Assembly: GCF_017303275.1 (NCBI RefSeq)
Contig: NZ_JAFKOJ010000003.1
Location: 372,001 to 436,000 of the forward strand
Length of the DNA stretch: 64,000 bases
Direction: 5' to 3'
DNA from: Bacillus sp. NTK034
GTDB taxonomy: Bacteria; Bacillota; Bacilli; Bacillales; Cytobacillaceae
How positions within the stretch are numbered: position 1 is the stretch's first letter; each line of letters starts with the position of its first letter. Below, in pieces: positions 28,565-37,571 of this stretch. The notes under the pieces were generated by a model, which was not told the origin of the DNA, did not search any database, and saw nothing but the letters and a program-made list of their open reading frames with translations. Both the position numbers and the translations under genes were made by a program.

Positions 28565-28711
28565 TAAAATCATCTAATCATTTCTAGCTTAACTGCAAAA
28601 TCTCTTCCAATGAACTTCTGACTTTATTTCGCACAGCCCCTTCCAAGGCTGGAATGATTCTATTACAATCATATTTAATAAAAGTAAAATGGAGGGGGCT
28701 AACAGCCTGCG

Positions 28712-30871
28712 ATGACTGAGATAATTGTTTCTTTTAATCCGATATTAATATTCGTGGCCGTAATACTTACCATGATGGCTTCTTATACAGCATTAGATTT
28801 ATTTACACTGATTAAATCATCTGAGAGAAACCAGAAATTTTTGTTCTTAGGCGGAACTTTTTCCCTTGGAATCGGGATATGGATTATGAACTTTATTGGC
28901 ATGGTCGCCATCAACATAAGTGCTTCAGGAAGTTATAATATTCCGCTAACTTTATTGTCCATGGCTTTTGGCATTTCCTTTACCGGTATGGCTTTTAATA
29001 CTGTAATCGACCGGCAGCTGAAAGCAGTCAATCTATTTGCGGGAAGCTTCTTTTTAACAATGGCGGTCCTATCTATCCATGTAACGGGAATGTTTGCTGT
29101 GGGGATGAATGTGCAGTTTGGCCCTATCATATTTTTCATTTCCGCACTGATCATTTTTGTTTCTTTTTTATTTTCACTATGGATGCTCTTTTATTCGAAA
29201 AGTCTTTCGAACTCCAGACCTTTCTGGATTAAGCCCTTAAGTGCACTCATTTTCACCGGAGCCATTGTGGAGGGTTATTTTCTGCTGATCCGATCGTCAT
29301 CGTTCTATTCAAATGGAGAAATTAGCACGGGAGGAGGCTCACCGGAAACTTTTCTGATTTATCTTGTATTTTTTGCAGGGATTCTTATCCTGAGCGGGCT
29401 CATTGCTTCAAGCACTTTAATCAGCAAGCGGCTGGAAGCAAGCGACACCCGTTTACATGATATTCAGGCTGCGCTCGATGAATCCTCTATAGTGGCAATT
29501 ACAGATCCAAAGGGCATCATCACTTATGTGAATGATAAATTTGTTGAGATATCTAAATATGAAGAACATGAACTGCTTGGCAAAAATCACAATATCTTAA
29601 ATTCGGGTTTTCATCCTCCGGAATTTTTTCAAACTTTATGGAAAACAATTGGATCAGGGGAAATATGGAAAGGGGAAATACGCAATAAAGCAAAAGACGG
29701 AAGCTTTTATTGGGTTGAAACTACAATTGTTCCTTTTCTTAATAAAAAGAATAAACCCTATCAGTATGTTTCCATCCGGACAGATATATCGGCCTTGAAA
29801 TCTGCTGAAGCCAGCCTTAAAAAATCTCTGAAAGAGGTAAACGATATTAAATTTGCGCTTGATCAATCTTCCATTATTGCCTTTACAGATGAAAAAGGAA
29901 CCATAACCAATGTTAATGAGAAATTTTGTGAAATCTCTCAGTACAGCAGGGAAGAACTGATAGGACAGAATCACTCTATTTTAAATTCAGGACTTCATTC
30001 AAAAGAATTCTTTAAGAACCTATGGAAAACAATTGGCCTGGGAGAAGTATGGAAAGGGGAAATACGCAATAAAGCAAAAGACGGATCTTATTACTGGGTT
30101 CATACTACGATTGTGCCTTTCCTGAACGCAAGCGGAAAACCTTATCAATATTTAGCAATAAGAAACGATATATCAGAAAGAAAAAAAACAGAAGAAGTTT
30201 TGCATCGGCAGGACAAACTGGCAGCAGTTGGCCAGCTTGCTGCGGGGGTTGCCCATGAAATCCGCAATCCGCTCACAACCATGAAAGGATATACAGAATT
30301 CCTGCAGCTGGATGAGACAGATGAAGAGAGGCAGGAGTACTTAAGCATCATTTTAGATGAGATTGACCGGGTTAATAATATAGTAGAAGATTTTATGGTT
30401 CTCGCTAAGCCAAAAGCCGCAGAACTGGAAGAAAGGGATATCATACCAATTATTAAAAATGTCGTTTCTTTTTTGGAATTTGAAGCTCGAAAAAGAGACG
30501 TGAAAATTGGTTTCGAATATAAACAGGATATCATTCAGATTGAATGTGACGAAAATCGGCTAAAACAAGTCTTCCTTAATTTTATTAAAAATGGAATTGA
30601 AGCGATGCCTGATGGAGGATGCATCACCGTTAGAGCCGGAATCATCAATAACCAGGTTCAAATTGCAATTCAGGATACAGGTGTAGGAATCCCGCAGGAA
30701 AAACTGAAAAATATCGGAGAGCCTTTTTTTACAACCAAAAAAAATGGGAACGGCTTAGGCCTGATGGTCAGCTTTAAAATTATCGAAAGCCATAACGGAA
30801 AAGTATTTATCGAGAGTGAATTAAATAAAGGTACAACATTCAATATTGTTCTGCCTGCGAAATCTGCATAG
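28712..30871 (+). CDS. Membrane sensor histidine kinase with MHYT-like sensor and two PAS domains
   Basis: 719 residues: about seven N-terminal membrane helices (residues 1-240) with MHYT-like repeats, though the first reads MNFIGM and the second IHVTGM rather than canonical MHYT. Two PAS-PAC domains follow (about 255-370 and 385-495). The HisKA His is about 515 in GVAHEIRNPLTT and the ATPase domain contains NFIKNGIEAMPDGG, DTGVGIP and GNGLGLMVS. It is hybrid-free and phosphorelay-type, like sporulation kinases. No response regulator is adjacent. The two PAS domains are close duplicates, with 36 identical DNA bases 384 apart. Confidence 0.88.
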   Translation: MTEIIVSFNPILIFVAVILTMMASYTALDLFTLIKSSERNQKFLFLGGTFSLGIGIWIMNFIGMVAINISASGSYNIPLTLLSMAFGISFTGMAFNTVIDRQLKAVNLFAGSFFLTMAVLSIHVTGMFAVGMNVQFGPIIFFISALIIFVSFLFSLWMLFYSKSLSNSRPFWIKPLSALIFTGAIVEGYFLLIRSSSFYSNGEISTGGGSPETFLIYLVFFAGILILSGLIASSTLISKRLEASDTRLHDIQAALDESSIVAITDPKGIITYVNDKFVEISKYEEHELLGKNHNILNSGFHPPEFFQTLWKTIGSGEIWKGEIRNKAKDGSFYWVETTIVPFLNKKNKPYQYVSIRTDISALKSAEASLKKSLKEVNDIKFALDQSSIIAFTDEKGTITNVNEKFCEISQYSREELIGQNHSILNSGLHSKEFFKNLWKTIGLGEVWKGEIRNKAKDGSYYWVHTTIVPFLNASGKPYQYLAIRNDISERKKTEEVLHRQDKLAAVGQLAAGVAHEIRNPLTTMKGYTEFLQLDETDEERQEYLSIILDEIDRVNNIVEDFMVLAKPKAAELEERDIIPIIKNVVSFLEFEARKRDVKIGFEYKQDIIQIECDENRLKQVFLNFIKNGIEAMPDGGCITVRAGIINNQVQIAIQDTGVGIPQEKLKNIGEPFFTTKKNGNGLGLMVSFKIIESHNGKVFIESELNKGTTFNIVLPAKSA

Positions 30872-30896
30872 TCAATCAAAAAGGATTGGCTTTTTT
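30870..30896 (+). terminator. Intrinsic terminator after the histidine kinase
   Basis: Stem AGTCAATC/GATTGGCT with one wobble, followed by TTTTTT. Confidence 0.75.
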
Positions 30897-31035
30897 GTTA
30901 GAAATTAATTCCTGTCCTGTTTAATAATTGATGTTCCAATTTATAGGAAAAACATCATAACATTGGAGAGATTCCCATGATATCAAGGAAAAACATTCAT
31001 TTCGTTTTTTAGAGCCCGTTTCTCTGAAATGTGTT

Positions 31036-31052
31036 TGTTATCGTTCTGTTAT
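31036..31052 (+). promoter_or_regulatory. WalR (YycF) box upstream of yocH
   Basis: TGTTAT-CGTTC-TGTTAT fits the WalR consensus TGTWAH-N5-TGTWAH exactly. It lies about 104 bases before the start of a YocH-like gene, which belongs to the WalRK regulon in B. subtilis. The motif is seen; binding is inferred. Confidence 0.75.
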
Positions 31053-31116
31053 ATGCGTAACCGGATTATTATCTGTTTGTTCTTTTTTAGTAAAGATTCC
31101 ATGTTATTATTAACCC

Positions 31117-31143
31117 CGTTAGCTAAAAACGAGCTATACGGGA
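31117..31143 (+). promoter_or_regulatory. Leader hairpin touching the yocH ribosome site
   Basis: CCCGT-T-AGCT and AGCT-AT-ACGGG pair around AAAAACG, and the 3' arm runs into GGGAGG, the ribosome binding site. It could tune translation, but the stem is interrupted and this is speculative. Confidence 0.4.
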
Positions 31144-31155
31144 GGTTTTAACAAC

Positions 31156-32124
31156 ATGAAAAAATCAATTTTATCTTTTGTAGCTGCTGCGGCAATTACC
31201 GGAACAGCTGGTGCTAATGTACAAGCAGAAGAAGTGACAGTAAAAAAAGGCGATACACTTTGGGATTTTTCCCAAACATATAATACACCAGTTGACATGA
31301 TAAAAGAATGGAATGGGCTGTCTTCTCATATCATCCATCCAGATGATGTACTTAATGTATATCCGGAAAAGAAATACATAGTATCAAAAGGCGATACACT
31401 TTGGGATATAGCAAGAGAACATAACGTCACAGCAGAGGCAATCAAAGAATGGAACAGCTTAAGCTCTGATCTAATTCTGCCGGACGATGAGTTAATCCTT
31501 TATCCGAATGCTAAAGCAGTTAATGCTGCAGTTTCTCCAATTAAGGAAGCTGAAGCCAAATCAGAAAAACCTGCAGAGACAGTTTCAGCTCCTGTGCAAA
31601 AGACTGAACAGCCTGCAGCAAATCAAACACAGTCAGCTGAGAAAGCTGCACAGCCAGTTGAAAAATCACAGCCTGCTCCGGAAGCAAAGCCAGCAGCATC
31701 AAATCCAGAACCAGCTAAACCTGCTGCGGAATCAAAGCCTGCATCTGAGACTGCCAAGCCTGCTGCGGAATCCCAGTCTGCTGCTGAGCCTCAAGCAGAA
31801 AAGCCGGCGGAAACTGCAAATGAAGAAAAAGCTCAAAAAGTGCTGAATATGGAAGCAACAGCCTACACGGCCAATTGTGAAGGCTGCTCAGGAATTACTG
31901 CTACAGGAATCAATTTAAAAGAAAATCCGGATCAAAAAGTAATCTCTGTGGATCCAAATGTGATACCTCTTGGAACTAAAGTCCATGTTGAAGGTTATGG
32001 TAATGCTGTCGCAGGTGATACTGGCGGAGCCATTAAAGGCAACAAGATCGATATCTTTATGCCTTCTCAGGAAGACGCCATTAATTTCGGCAGAAAAACA
32101 GTTAAAGTTACGATTCTAGATTAA
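31156..32124 (+). CDS. yocH: Secreted LysM / 3D-domain cell wall hydrolase, YocH-like
   Basis: 322 residues. A signal peptide (1-24, cleavage near VQA-EE) is followed by two LysM domains (about 27-70 and 74-117, each with KKGDTLWD or SKGDTLWD). An Ala/Pro/Glu/Lys-rich linker of about 110 residues leads to a C-terminal 3D domain with three conserved Asp (ISVDPNVIPLGT, GDTGGAIKG, KIDIFM). B. subtilis YocH is a muropeptide-releasing enzyme that helps growth and resuscitation. The upstream WalR box supports control by the cell-wall kinase WalK. Terminator at the end. Confidence 0.92.
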   Translation: MKKSILSFVAAAAITGTAGANVQAEEVTVKKGDTLWDFSQTYNTPVDMIKEWNGLSSHIIHPDDVLNVYPEKKYIVSKGDTLWDIAREHNVTAEAIKEWNSLSSDLILPDDELILYPNAKAVNAAVSPIKEAEAKSEKPAETVSAPVQKTEQPAANQTQSAEKAAQPVEKSQPAPEAKPAASNPEPAKPAAESKPASETAKPAAESQSAAEPQAEKPAETANEEKAQKVLNMEATAYTANCEGCSGITATGINLKENPDQKVISVDPNVIPLGTKVHVEGYGNAVAGDTGGAIKGNKIDIFMPSQEDAINFGRKTVKVTILD

Positions 32125-32130
32125 TACCAG

Positions 32131-32163
32131 AAAAGAAGGCACTTTACCGGGTGCCTTCTTTCT
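32131..32163. terminator. Bidirectional terminator
   Basis: AAGAAGGCAC pairs with GTGCCTTCTT around TTTACCGG between convergent genes. Confidence 0.8.
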
Positions 32164-32164
32164 T

Positions 32165-33073
32165 TTACTCTTTATCATTCCTTTGTTTTGCTTTTTCCTC
32201 CTGATTTACAAAGAAACTGTGGACTGGTTTTGCCAGCAGCTTAATACTATTTTCAAAGCGTTCAGAAAGGTGGGAGGCCCTCTCGTAGACAGCCGATTTA
32301 AGATTGTCTACTTGCCTGCTGATTTTTTCTGTGATTGCTTCCTGTCGATCTAAGCGTTCCATTATCGACTTGCTTGCCTGTTCCTGTACACCAAGCTGTT
32401 TGTTTAATTCTTCTTTCATTTGCTCCTGTGTTTTAAACTTTTTCTCAGCTTCCTCTGAAAATGCAGTAAACTGCTGCTCTAAACGTTCCATTACGGTATT
32501 ATGAAATACCTTCTGTACGTCAAGCTTTTTGCATAATTCTGCATTCATTTCTTCCTGTGCTTTAAAATTTGAAACAGCTTCCTCAGTAAAATCGTCAAAT
32601 TTATCAAACTTTCGGGAAAGTGCCTGAGTTTCCGCTTCCTGGAATGATACATGTTCAAGTATCTTCTGATTTACCGGCTCTTCATTTTCAAGAGTTTCCA
32701 GTATTGCTTTATTTATTTCCTCCAATGCAGCCAGCCTTTTATTCAAAGTATCATTTTCCTTTTCGCGCTGGTTCATTATTTCCAGAAAACTCATTAAAAA
32801 AGCATCCTGCTTTTTAAGCTTAGCTGCCAAATGCTCAATATGATTATTTTGTTTACCAGCTGCTCTTTTTACGAGTTTACTCATGTCAGTAAAGGAATCA
32901 TCGAGCTGATTTTTCATATTGTCATATGTTTCAGATAATCGGGTATTAACAGCTTGCTGTTCTTTCAAAACCTCCTGGAGATAGTTGAGGCGATAAGTAC
33001 CCTGATTGGAAACAGTATCTGGATGGCTTAGATAAAGCTTAGGGAATACAGCCTCATTTGATTGTTTGGCCAT
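32165..33073 (-). CDS. Coiled-coil protein of unknown function
   Basis: 302 residues, almost all predicted heptad-rich helix from about 30 on, with no signal peptide and no membrane segment. An internal duplication is visible: FKAQEEMNAELCKKLDVQ and FKTQEQMKEELNKQLGVQ, each leading to MERL. The end (SIKLLAKPVHSFF) is less coiled. Such proteins in spore formers can be coat or cell-envelope scaffolds, but nothing here proves it. ATG 33073 follows GAGGAGTG; longer starts have no support. Confidence 0.7.
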   Translation of the reverse strand: MAKQSNEAVFPKLYLSHPDTVSNQGTYRLNYLQEVLKEQQAVNTRLSETYDNMKNQLDDSFTDMSKLVKRAAGKQNNHIEHLAAKLKKQDAFLMSFLEIMNQREKENDTLNKRLAALEEINKAILETLENEEPVNQKILEHVSFQEAETQALSRKFDKFDDFTEEAVSNFKAQEEMNAELCKKLDVQKVFHNTVMERLEQQFTAFSEEAEKKFKTQEQMKEELNKQLGVQEQASKSIMERLDRQEAITEKISRQVDNLKSAVYERASHLSERFENSIKLLAKPVHSFFVNQEEKAKQRNDKE

Positions 33074-33369
33074 AGGAACACTCCTCATTTTCACTTTTTT
33101 TATAGGCTATGCCAGCCCTTTTTGAGATGGATGGGCACTATCCTATAAAAGCCTAAACATTTGAAATTTGATATTGGTACACACAAATGAGCAGGATGCT
33201 CCCGCTCCCTGGAAAAAATTTCGTAAATCGCAATAAAAGTATTGCAAAAAATTCAAATAATAGGTAAATTATTAATTGTCAGTAAATTGGCAGTAAATGT
33301 CATGGATCTGACTACATAGGGGATCAACCAAAACTACCTCTAAAACAAAAAGAAGGAGAGGATCATTAC

Positions 33370-33864
33370 ATGAAGAAATTATCGTTCTTGCTTTCAGCAG
33401 CTGTACTGACACTAATGCTTGGAGCATGCTCAAACGAAGAAGCTTCTAAAGGGGAAGAAAAAGAAGAGCCGGCAGCAGAGGCGACAGAGACAGAGGCCGC
33501 TGATGAAGCGAAAGAAGTGCGCTCGGCTCTGCTAAACTATCAGGGAGAAGTGACAAAAGTAATCCGAAACACCGATGCAAACTTGACCGCTGAAGGTCAG
33601 GATCCGGCTGAAGCAGCTGCAGCTTTTGAAAAGGAAGCGAAAGCCGTGTCAGTACCAGAAGAATTAACAGACTACACTAAGGATATTGAAGCTGCAGTTG
33701 ATAGCTTATCTCAATACTATGCTAAAAAAGCTGAGCTGGTAAAAGCAGGATCTGAGGACATGGCGGAAGCCGAGCCATTTAAAAAGGAGTATATCAATTC
33801 AATGACTAAAGTTTTTAAAGAAGTGGAACTATCTGCTCCTGCTTTCAACAGCGTTTTCCAATAA
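33370..33864 (+). CDS. Lipoprotein of unknown function
   Basis: 164 residues. The signal peptide ends in the lipobox LGAC (Cys at residue 20), so the protein is lipid-anchored outside the membrane. A Glu/Ala-rich linker follows, then a helical domain of about 110 residues (VRSALLNYQGEVTKVIRNT, AVDSLSQYYAKKAELV). I do not recognise the domain. AAGGAGAGG precedes the ATG and a strong terminator follows. Single gene; the 296 bases upstream hold no feature I can name. Confidence 0.8.
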   Translation: MKKLSFLLSAAVLTLMLGACSNEEASKGEEKEEPAAEATETEAADEAKEVRSALLNYQGEVTKVIRNTDANLTAEGQDPAEAAAAFEKEAKAVSVPEELTDYTKDIEAAVDSLSQYYAKKAELVKAGSEDMAEAEPFKKEYINSMTKVFKEVELSAPAFNSVFQ

Positions 33865-33870
33865 ATGCAG

Positions 33871-33906
33871 CAAACAGCCCTATTCTCAAAGGAATAGGGC
33901 TGTTTG
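33871..33906. terminator. Bidirectional terminator
   Basis: A 15-bp perfect stem CAAACAGCCCTATTC/GAATAGGGCTGTTTG with loop TCAAAG between convergent genes. Confidence 0.88.
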
Positions 33907-33912
33907 TATGTA

Positions 33913-34815
33913 TTAAGGCACATCATGCCCCATTGAACTTTGAAGAATCTCAAACCACTGGTCCCTGTTAAGTTTGTAAGATAATGACCCGGCTGCACGT
34001 TCAACTCTTTCAATCTTGCCGGATCCGACAATTGGCATGATTCGGGCAGGATGATTTAATAGCCAGGCAAATAAAACTTCATCAATATCACTTGCCCCGA
34101 TTTCCTCTGCGACTTTATGTAATGCTGCTCTAAGGCGTGCCGATTTTTCTTCAGTACCGCTAAAAATTTTGCCGCCGGCCAAAGGGGACCAGGCCATCGG
34201 AGCGATTCTTTTTTCCATGCACAGATTTAATGTGCCATCCTCATAATTCTCCAGATGATAAGCAGAAAGTTCAATTTGATTTGTAATCAGATTCATATCA
34301 AGGTATGACTGAAGCATTGTAAACTGATGGCTTTTAAAATTGGATACTCCAAAATGCCTTACCTTGCCGGCAGCCTTTAAAGCTGAAAATGCCTCAGCAA
34401 CTTCTTCCGGATCCATAAAAGGATCGGGACGATGAATGAGCAAGGTATCTATGTAATCTGTTTTCAGATTTTGCAAAGACTTCTCAACCGAAGCAATAAT
34501 ATGGTTTTTTCCAGTATTGTAATGATGGGATTTATGCTCAGGGCGGTTTGGTGATTGGAGTACAATCCCGCATTTCGTTACAATTTCCATTTTTCCGCGG
34601 ATCTCCGGCTTTTTCTCAAGAGCCCTTCCAAACAGGCTTTCACATGTATAGCTGCCATAAATATCGGCATGATCAAATGTCGTTATACCCAGCTCAAAGC
34701 ACCTTTCTATTAAAGTGATTATTTCTTCATCTGAAACTTTCCAGTCAGCCAGTCTCCATAGACCATGTACTATTCTTGAAAACGACAGATCCTCTGCCAT
34801 CTGCACTCTATCCAA
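33913..34815 (-). CDS. Aldo/keto reductase, YdhF-like
   Basis: A 300-residue NADPH-dependent aldo/keto reductase. The catalytic tetrad is visible: Asp in TFDHADIYG, Tyr in the same segment, Lys in EIVTKCG and His in LLIHRPDP. The cofactor loop is PIVGSGKIERVERA. The start is a TTG 9 bases after GGGAG; the N-terminus VQMAEDLSFSRIVHGLWRLA is typical of the YdhF group. Substrate unknown. Confidence 0.88.
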   Translation of the reverse strand: MDRVQMAEDLSFSRIVHGLWRLADWKVSDEEIITLIERCFELGITTFDHADIYGSYTCESLFGRALEKKPEIRGKMEIVTKCGIVLQSPNRPEHKSHHYNTGKNHIIASVEKSLQNLKTDYIDTLLIHRPDPFMDPEEVAEAFSALKAAGKVRHFGVSNFKSHQFTMLQSYLDMNLITNQIELSAYHLENYEDGTLNLCMEKRIAPMAWSPLAGGKIFSGTEEKSARLRAALHKVAEEIGASDIDEVLFAWLLNHPARIMPIVGSGKIERVERAAGSLSYKLNRDQWFEILQSSMGHDVP

Positions 34816-34928
34816 ACGTATCAGCTCCCAATTTTATTTGCATTGTTATTATCTCTAAAATTTCAAAGAATACCAAGTTAAAAGTTCAGCATCGCAAAGG
34901 GTACTGAACCGAATTAATCTTTCAGCAT

Positions 34929-34963
34929 AAAAAAAAGAGGCAACTGATTTGTCGCCTCATTTT
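34929..34963 (-). terminator. Intrinsic terminator of the exonuclease gene
   Basis: GAGGC pairs with GCCTC (extended by AAC/GT with a bulge); the minus strand continues into a run of eight T. Confidence 0.7.
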
Positions 34964-35891
34964 ATCCGCATATTTTCTGCAGAGGTTCAACCATTTGCTC
35001 ATGCAGAATCATAATTTTTGATGTGTAGGAACAATGCTCTTTATAGGCTGTTTGAAGTTCCTGATAAAAAGTGATTAATTCCTCAACGTTAGAAGTTATA
35101 TCTTCATCAAAAATGCCTGAACGGCTGAGAAGGATATTCTCATATTTTTCAACAAGTTTTTTAGTTTTCTTTATCAATTTCCAGGCATCCTTCATACGAA
35201 ATGCATCATTTAAATGGGAGTAGAATTCTATCAAGTCTTTTTGGAAAATATTCTTAAGTTCCTGGCTGAGTCTTTCAATAGGAGGGAGTTCATCTTCCTG
35301 AAATATAAACTGCTGCAGCATAATTAAATCAGTCTTTACATCCTGTTCTTCAAATGATTGATATATCCTTAAAGTATTATAAGCGTCAAACATGGGATGA
35401 TGCGGTTCGCCGATAAAAGAAAGCTCATAGAATGACAATGCTTTTTCAACTGAAGCTGCAGTCCGGGAAGCTCTTTTTGTAAAAATAGCCTGAAAGTCGA
35501 CATATCTTTTAGTAATTTTATCAATAGTTGCCTGCGGAAGATTATGCCTGAATGCATCGGCTTTCAATCTTAAGATGTCACTGGTTGACCAGGAATAAAA
35601 TCTTGTTTTTTTTACTCCGCCGACCCAAAAGAGAAAATCTTTAAACACCTCAGAAAAGTCATCTGCTGTTTTGAGATCAGAGTCGGATATCCCCGTCAAT
35701 TCCTTGCAGAATGGGCTTAGCGGTGAGTCCTGCTGCGGACGGATGAAGCTGTCAAATCCAGTAACCTTACCCGTTTCAAGTTCAAATTTTACAGCACCAA
35801 GGCGAATGGCCTCCATATCTTCAAAAAGCATACCATTTTTGCTGCATAGCATTTCAAAATCAAAAAAAATCAGCTGCTTTAGCTCGGCCAT
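34962..35891 (-). CDS. DEDD-type 3'-5' exonuclease domain protein
   Basis: 309 residues. The first 180 are a DnaQ-like exonuclease fold: ExoI FFDFEMLC (Asp-x-Glu), FKELTGIS-like KELTGISDSDL, and ExoIII HHPMFDAYNTLRIY with the final His and Asp. The remaining 130 residues are helical and unlike known domains. Closest in style to KapD/exonuclease-like Bacillus proteins. Substrate (RNA or DNA) cannot be told. Start is an ATG behind AAAGGGGTGAAGGCGT. Confidence 0.8.
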   Translation of the reverse strand: MAELKQLIFFDFEMLCSKNGMLFEDMEAIRLGAVKFELETGKVTGFDSFIRPQQDSPLSPFCKELTGISDSDLKTADDFSEVFKDFLFWVGGVKKTRFYSWSTSDILRLKADAFRHNLPQATIDKITKRYVDFQAIFTKRASRTAASVEKALSFYELSFIGEPHHPMFDAYNTLRIYQSFEEQDVKTDLIMLQQFIFQEDELPPIERLSQELKNIFQKDLIEFYSHLNDAFRMKDAWKLIKKTKKLVEKYENILLSRSGIFDEDITSNVEELITFYQELQTAYKEHCSYTSKIMILHEQMVEPLQKICG

Positions 35892-36140
35892 ACGCCTTCA
35901 CCCCTTTTCTAATATCCAGCTATCCAACAAGATATTATAAAGAATGACCGGCAAAAAAGGAAGGAACAGAATTATCCATGAAGATATGTATGGAGGGATT
36001 GAACTTTTTTCCCAGCCCAATGGCAAATCGGTTTACGATTTCTATTGAAACGTTTACACTTAAAGGGTACATAGTTTTAGTCGCAAATATGATTGCGATA
36101 GTTCTTGTAAAATTATTGAACTTGAAAGGATGGATGAACG

Positions 36141-36722
36141 TTGGGTATTTCTTTATCGAAAGGGCAGAAAATTGATTTAACAAAAACTAATCCTGGGTTG
36201 TCTAATGTAATAGTTGGACTCGGCTGGGATACGAATAAATATGATGGAGGATTGGACTTTGACCTTGATGCCAGTGTATTTTTATTAGATGCAAACGGCA
36301 AGTGTGCATCTGATAAAGATTTTATTTTCTACAACCAGCTTGAAGGCGGCAACGGTTCGGTCCTGCATACAGGAGATAACAGAACAGGTGAGGGAGATGG
36401 TGATGACGAGCAAGTCAAAGTTAACCTTAGCGCTGTTCCTGCTTCCATTGAGAAGATTTCCTTTGTCATTACGATTCATGATGGCGAGGGCCGCGGTCAA
36501 AATTTTGGACAGGTTTCCAATGCATTTGCAAGAATCATTAATGAAGAAACAAATGAAGAATTAATCCGTTATGATTTAGGAGAAGACTTCTCCATTGAAA
36601 CGGCCATTGTTGTGGGCGAATTATACCGTCATAATGGAGAATGGAAATTTTCTGCCGTTGGTTCAGGCTATCAGGGAGGACTTGCCCGTATTGCGACTGA
36701 CTTCGGTCTGCAGATAGGTTAA
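36141..36722 (+). CDS. TerD family calcium-binding stress protein
   Basis: 193 residues, a single TerD domain: [39 protein letters not shown] with acidic Ca-binding residues, [17 protein letters not shown] and [16 protein letters not shown]. subtilis YceD/YceE are relatives in an envelope/metal stress operon, and the wider family includes tellurite-resistance proteins. Start is TTG 36141, after AAAGGATGG. A paralogue follows about 120 bases later, past a weak hairpin (36734-36770). TerC, YceG and YceH partners are not in view. Confidence 0.92.
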   Translation: MGISLSKGQKIDLTKTNPGLSNVIVGLGWDTNKYDGGLDFDLDASVFLLDANGKCASDKDFIFYNQLEGGNGSVLHTGDNRTGEGDGDDEQVKVNLSAVPASIEKISFVITIHDGEGRGQNFGQVSNAFARIINEETNEELIRYDLGEDFSIETAIVVGELYRHNGEWKFSAVGSGYQGGLARIATDFGLQIG

Positions 36723-36839
36723 GTTTCATTATTGCCAGGCAGAGCAGCCGCTTTTCCTGGCTTCCTCTTTAGGGTAAATTCCCCACATATCAATGATCTG
36801 TCGTGAAAAAAGGATTTGTGTTATGAAGGAGTGATTATC

Positions 36840-37418
36840 TTGGGTATTCAATTATCAAAAGGTCAAAGAATTGATCTGACTAAAACAAATCCTGGCCTGA
36901 CTAAAGCCATTATCGGACTGGGCTGGGATACGAACAGATATAGCGGCGGACATGATTTCGACCTTGACGCCTCTGCATTTCTTGCTGATGACACCAGTAA
37001 ATGTGTAAACGATCATGATTTTATTTTCTATAATAATCTGCAGCATCCAAGCGGAGCAGTTATACATACAGGAGACAACCGTACAGGTGAAGGAGACGGC
37101 GACGATGAGCAGCTTGTTGTCGACTTTACCAAAATACCTTCACATGTCCATCGTATTGGCATAACTGTTACGATTCATGATGCAGAATCAAGGCAGCAAA
37201 ATTTCGGCCAGGTTTCCAATGCATTCGTAAGATTAGTGGATGAATCCAATAATCAGGAGCTGCTGCGTTTTGATCTTGGAGAGGATTTTTCCATTGAAAC
37301 AGCAGTGGTTTTCTGTGAATTATACCGCCATGGGAATGACTGGAAGTTCAATGCCATTGGCAGCGGCTTCTCAGGCGGTTTGGCAGCTCTTTGCCGCAAC
37401 TATGGACTGCAGGTTTAA
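36840..37418 (+). CDS. TerD family protein, second paralogue
   Basis: 192 residues and about two-thirds identical to the preceding TerD protein by eye: [69 protein letters not shown]. Start is TTG 36840, 9 bases after AAGGAG. The acidic pockets for calcium are retained. The pair likely arose by tandem duplication. Confidence 0.92.
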   Translation: MGIQLSKGQRIDLTKTNPGLTKAIIGLGWDTNRYSGGHDFDLDASAFLADDTSKCVNDHDFIFYNNLQHPSGAVIHTGDNRTGEGDGDDEQLVVDFTKIPSHVHRIGITVTIHDAESRQQNFGQVSNAFVRLVDESNNQELLRFDLGEDFSIETAVVFCELYRHGNDWKFNAIGSGFSGGLAALCRNYGLQV

Positions 37419-37430
37419 TTTTTTCTTTCT

Positions 37431-37459
37431 GGCACCCAAATGGTTTTGGGTGCCTTTTT
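37431..37459 (+). terminator. Intrinsic terminator after the TerD pair
   Basis: GGCACCCAAA pairs with TTTGGGTGCC, followed by TTTTT. Confidence 0.88.
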
Positions 37460-37571
37460 GTTTATCAAGCGAGATCCCCCGGCCCATTCAATTGGGTAAT
37501 AATCCCATACTTAATAAATAGCGAATGGGCAAAATAGGTGTGAGAAAAACCTTGAGAGGAAGGGATGCAGC

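Noticed and set aside
28193..28577. Open frames of 81-94 codons across the 52-bp repeat, and a CRISPR-like look
   Set aside because: 52 is not a multiple of three, so the frames are by-products of low stop density. There are no unique spacers between units, so it is a tandem array and not CRISPR.
30977..31012. 11-residue possible leader peptide with GGAGAG upstream of yocH
   Set aside because: No attenuator structure or codon pattern ties it to control of yocH; likely chance.
31080..31155. A c-di-AMP (ydaO) riboswitch before yocH
   Set aside because: Some cell-wall hydrolase genes carry one, but the leader is too short and lacks the conserved core.
36045..36058. cre-like sequence (13 of 14 on the minus strand) and possible ECF -35 TGAAAC before terD
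   Set aside because: The two readings overlap, spacing to a -10 is wrong for ECF factors, and one mismatch sites are common by chance.
35978..36175. 65-codon frame before and across the start of the first TerD gene
   Set aside because: Overlaps TerD in another frame and lacks protein-like conservation.
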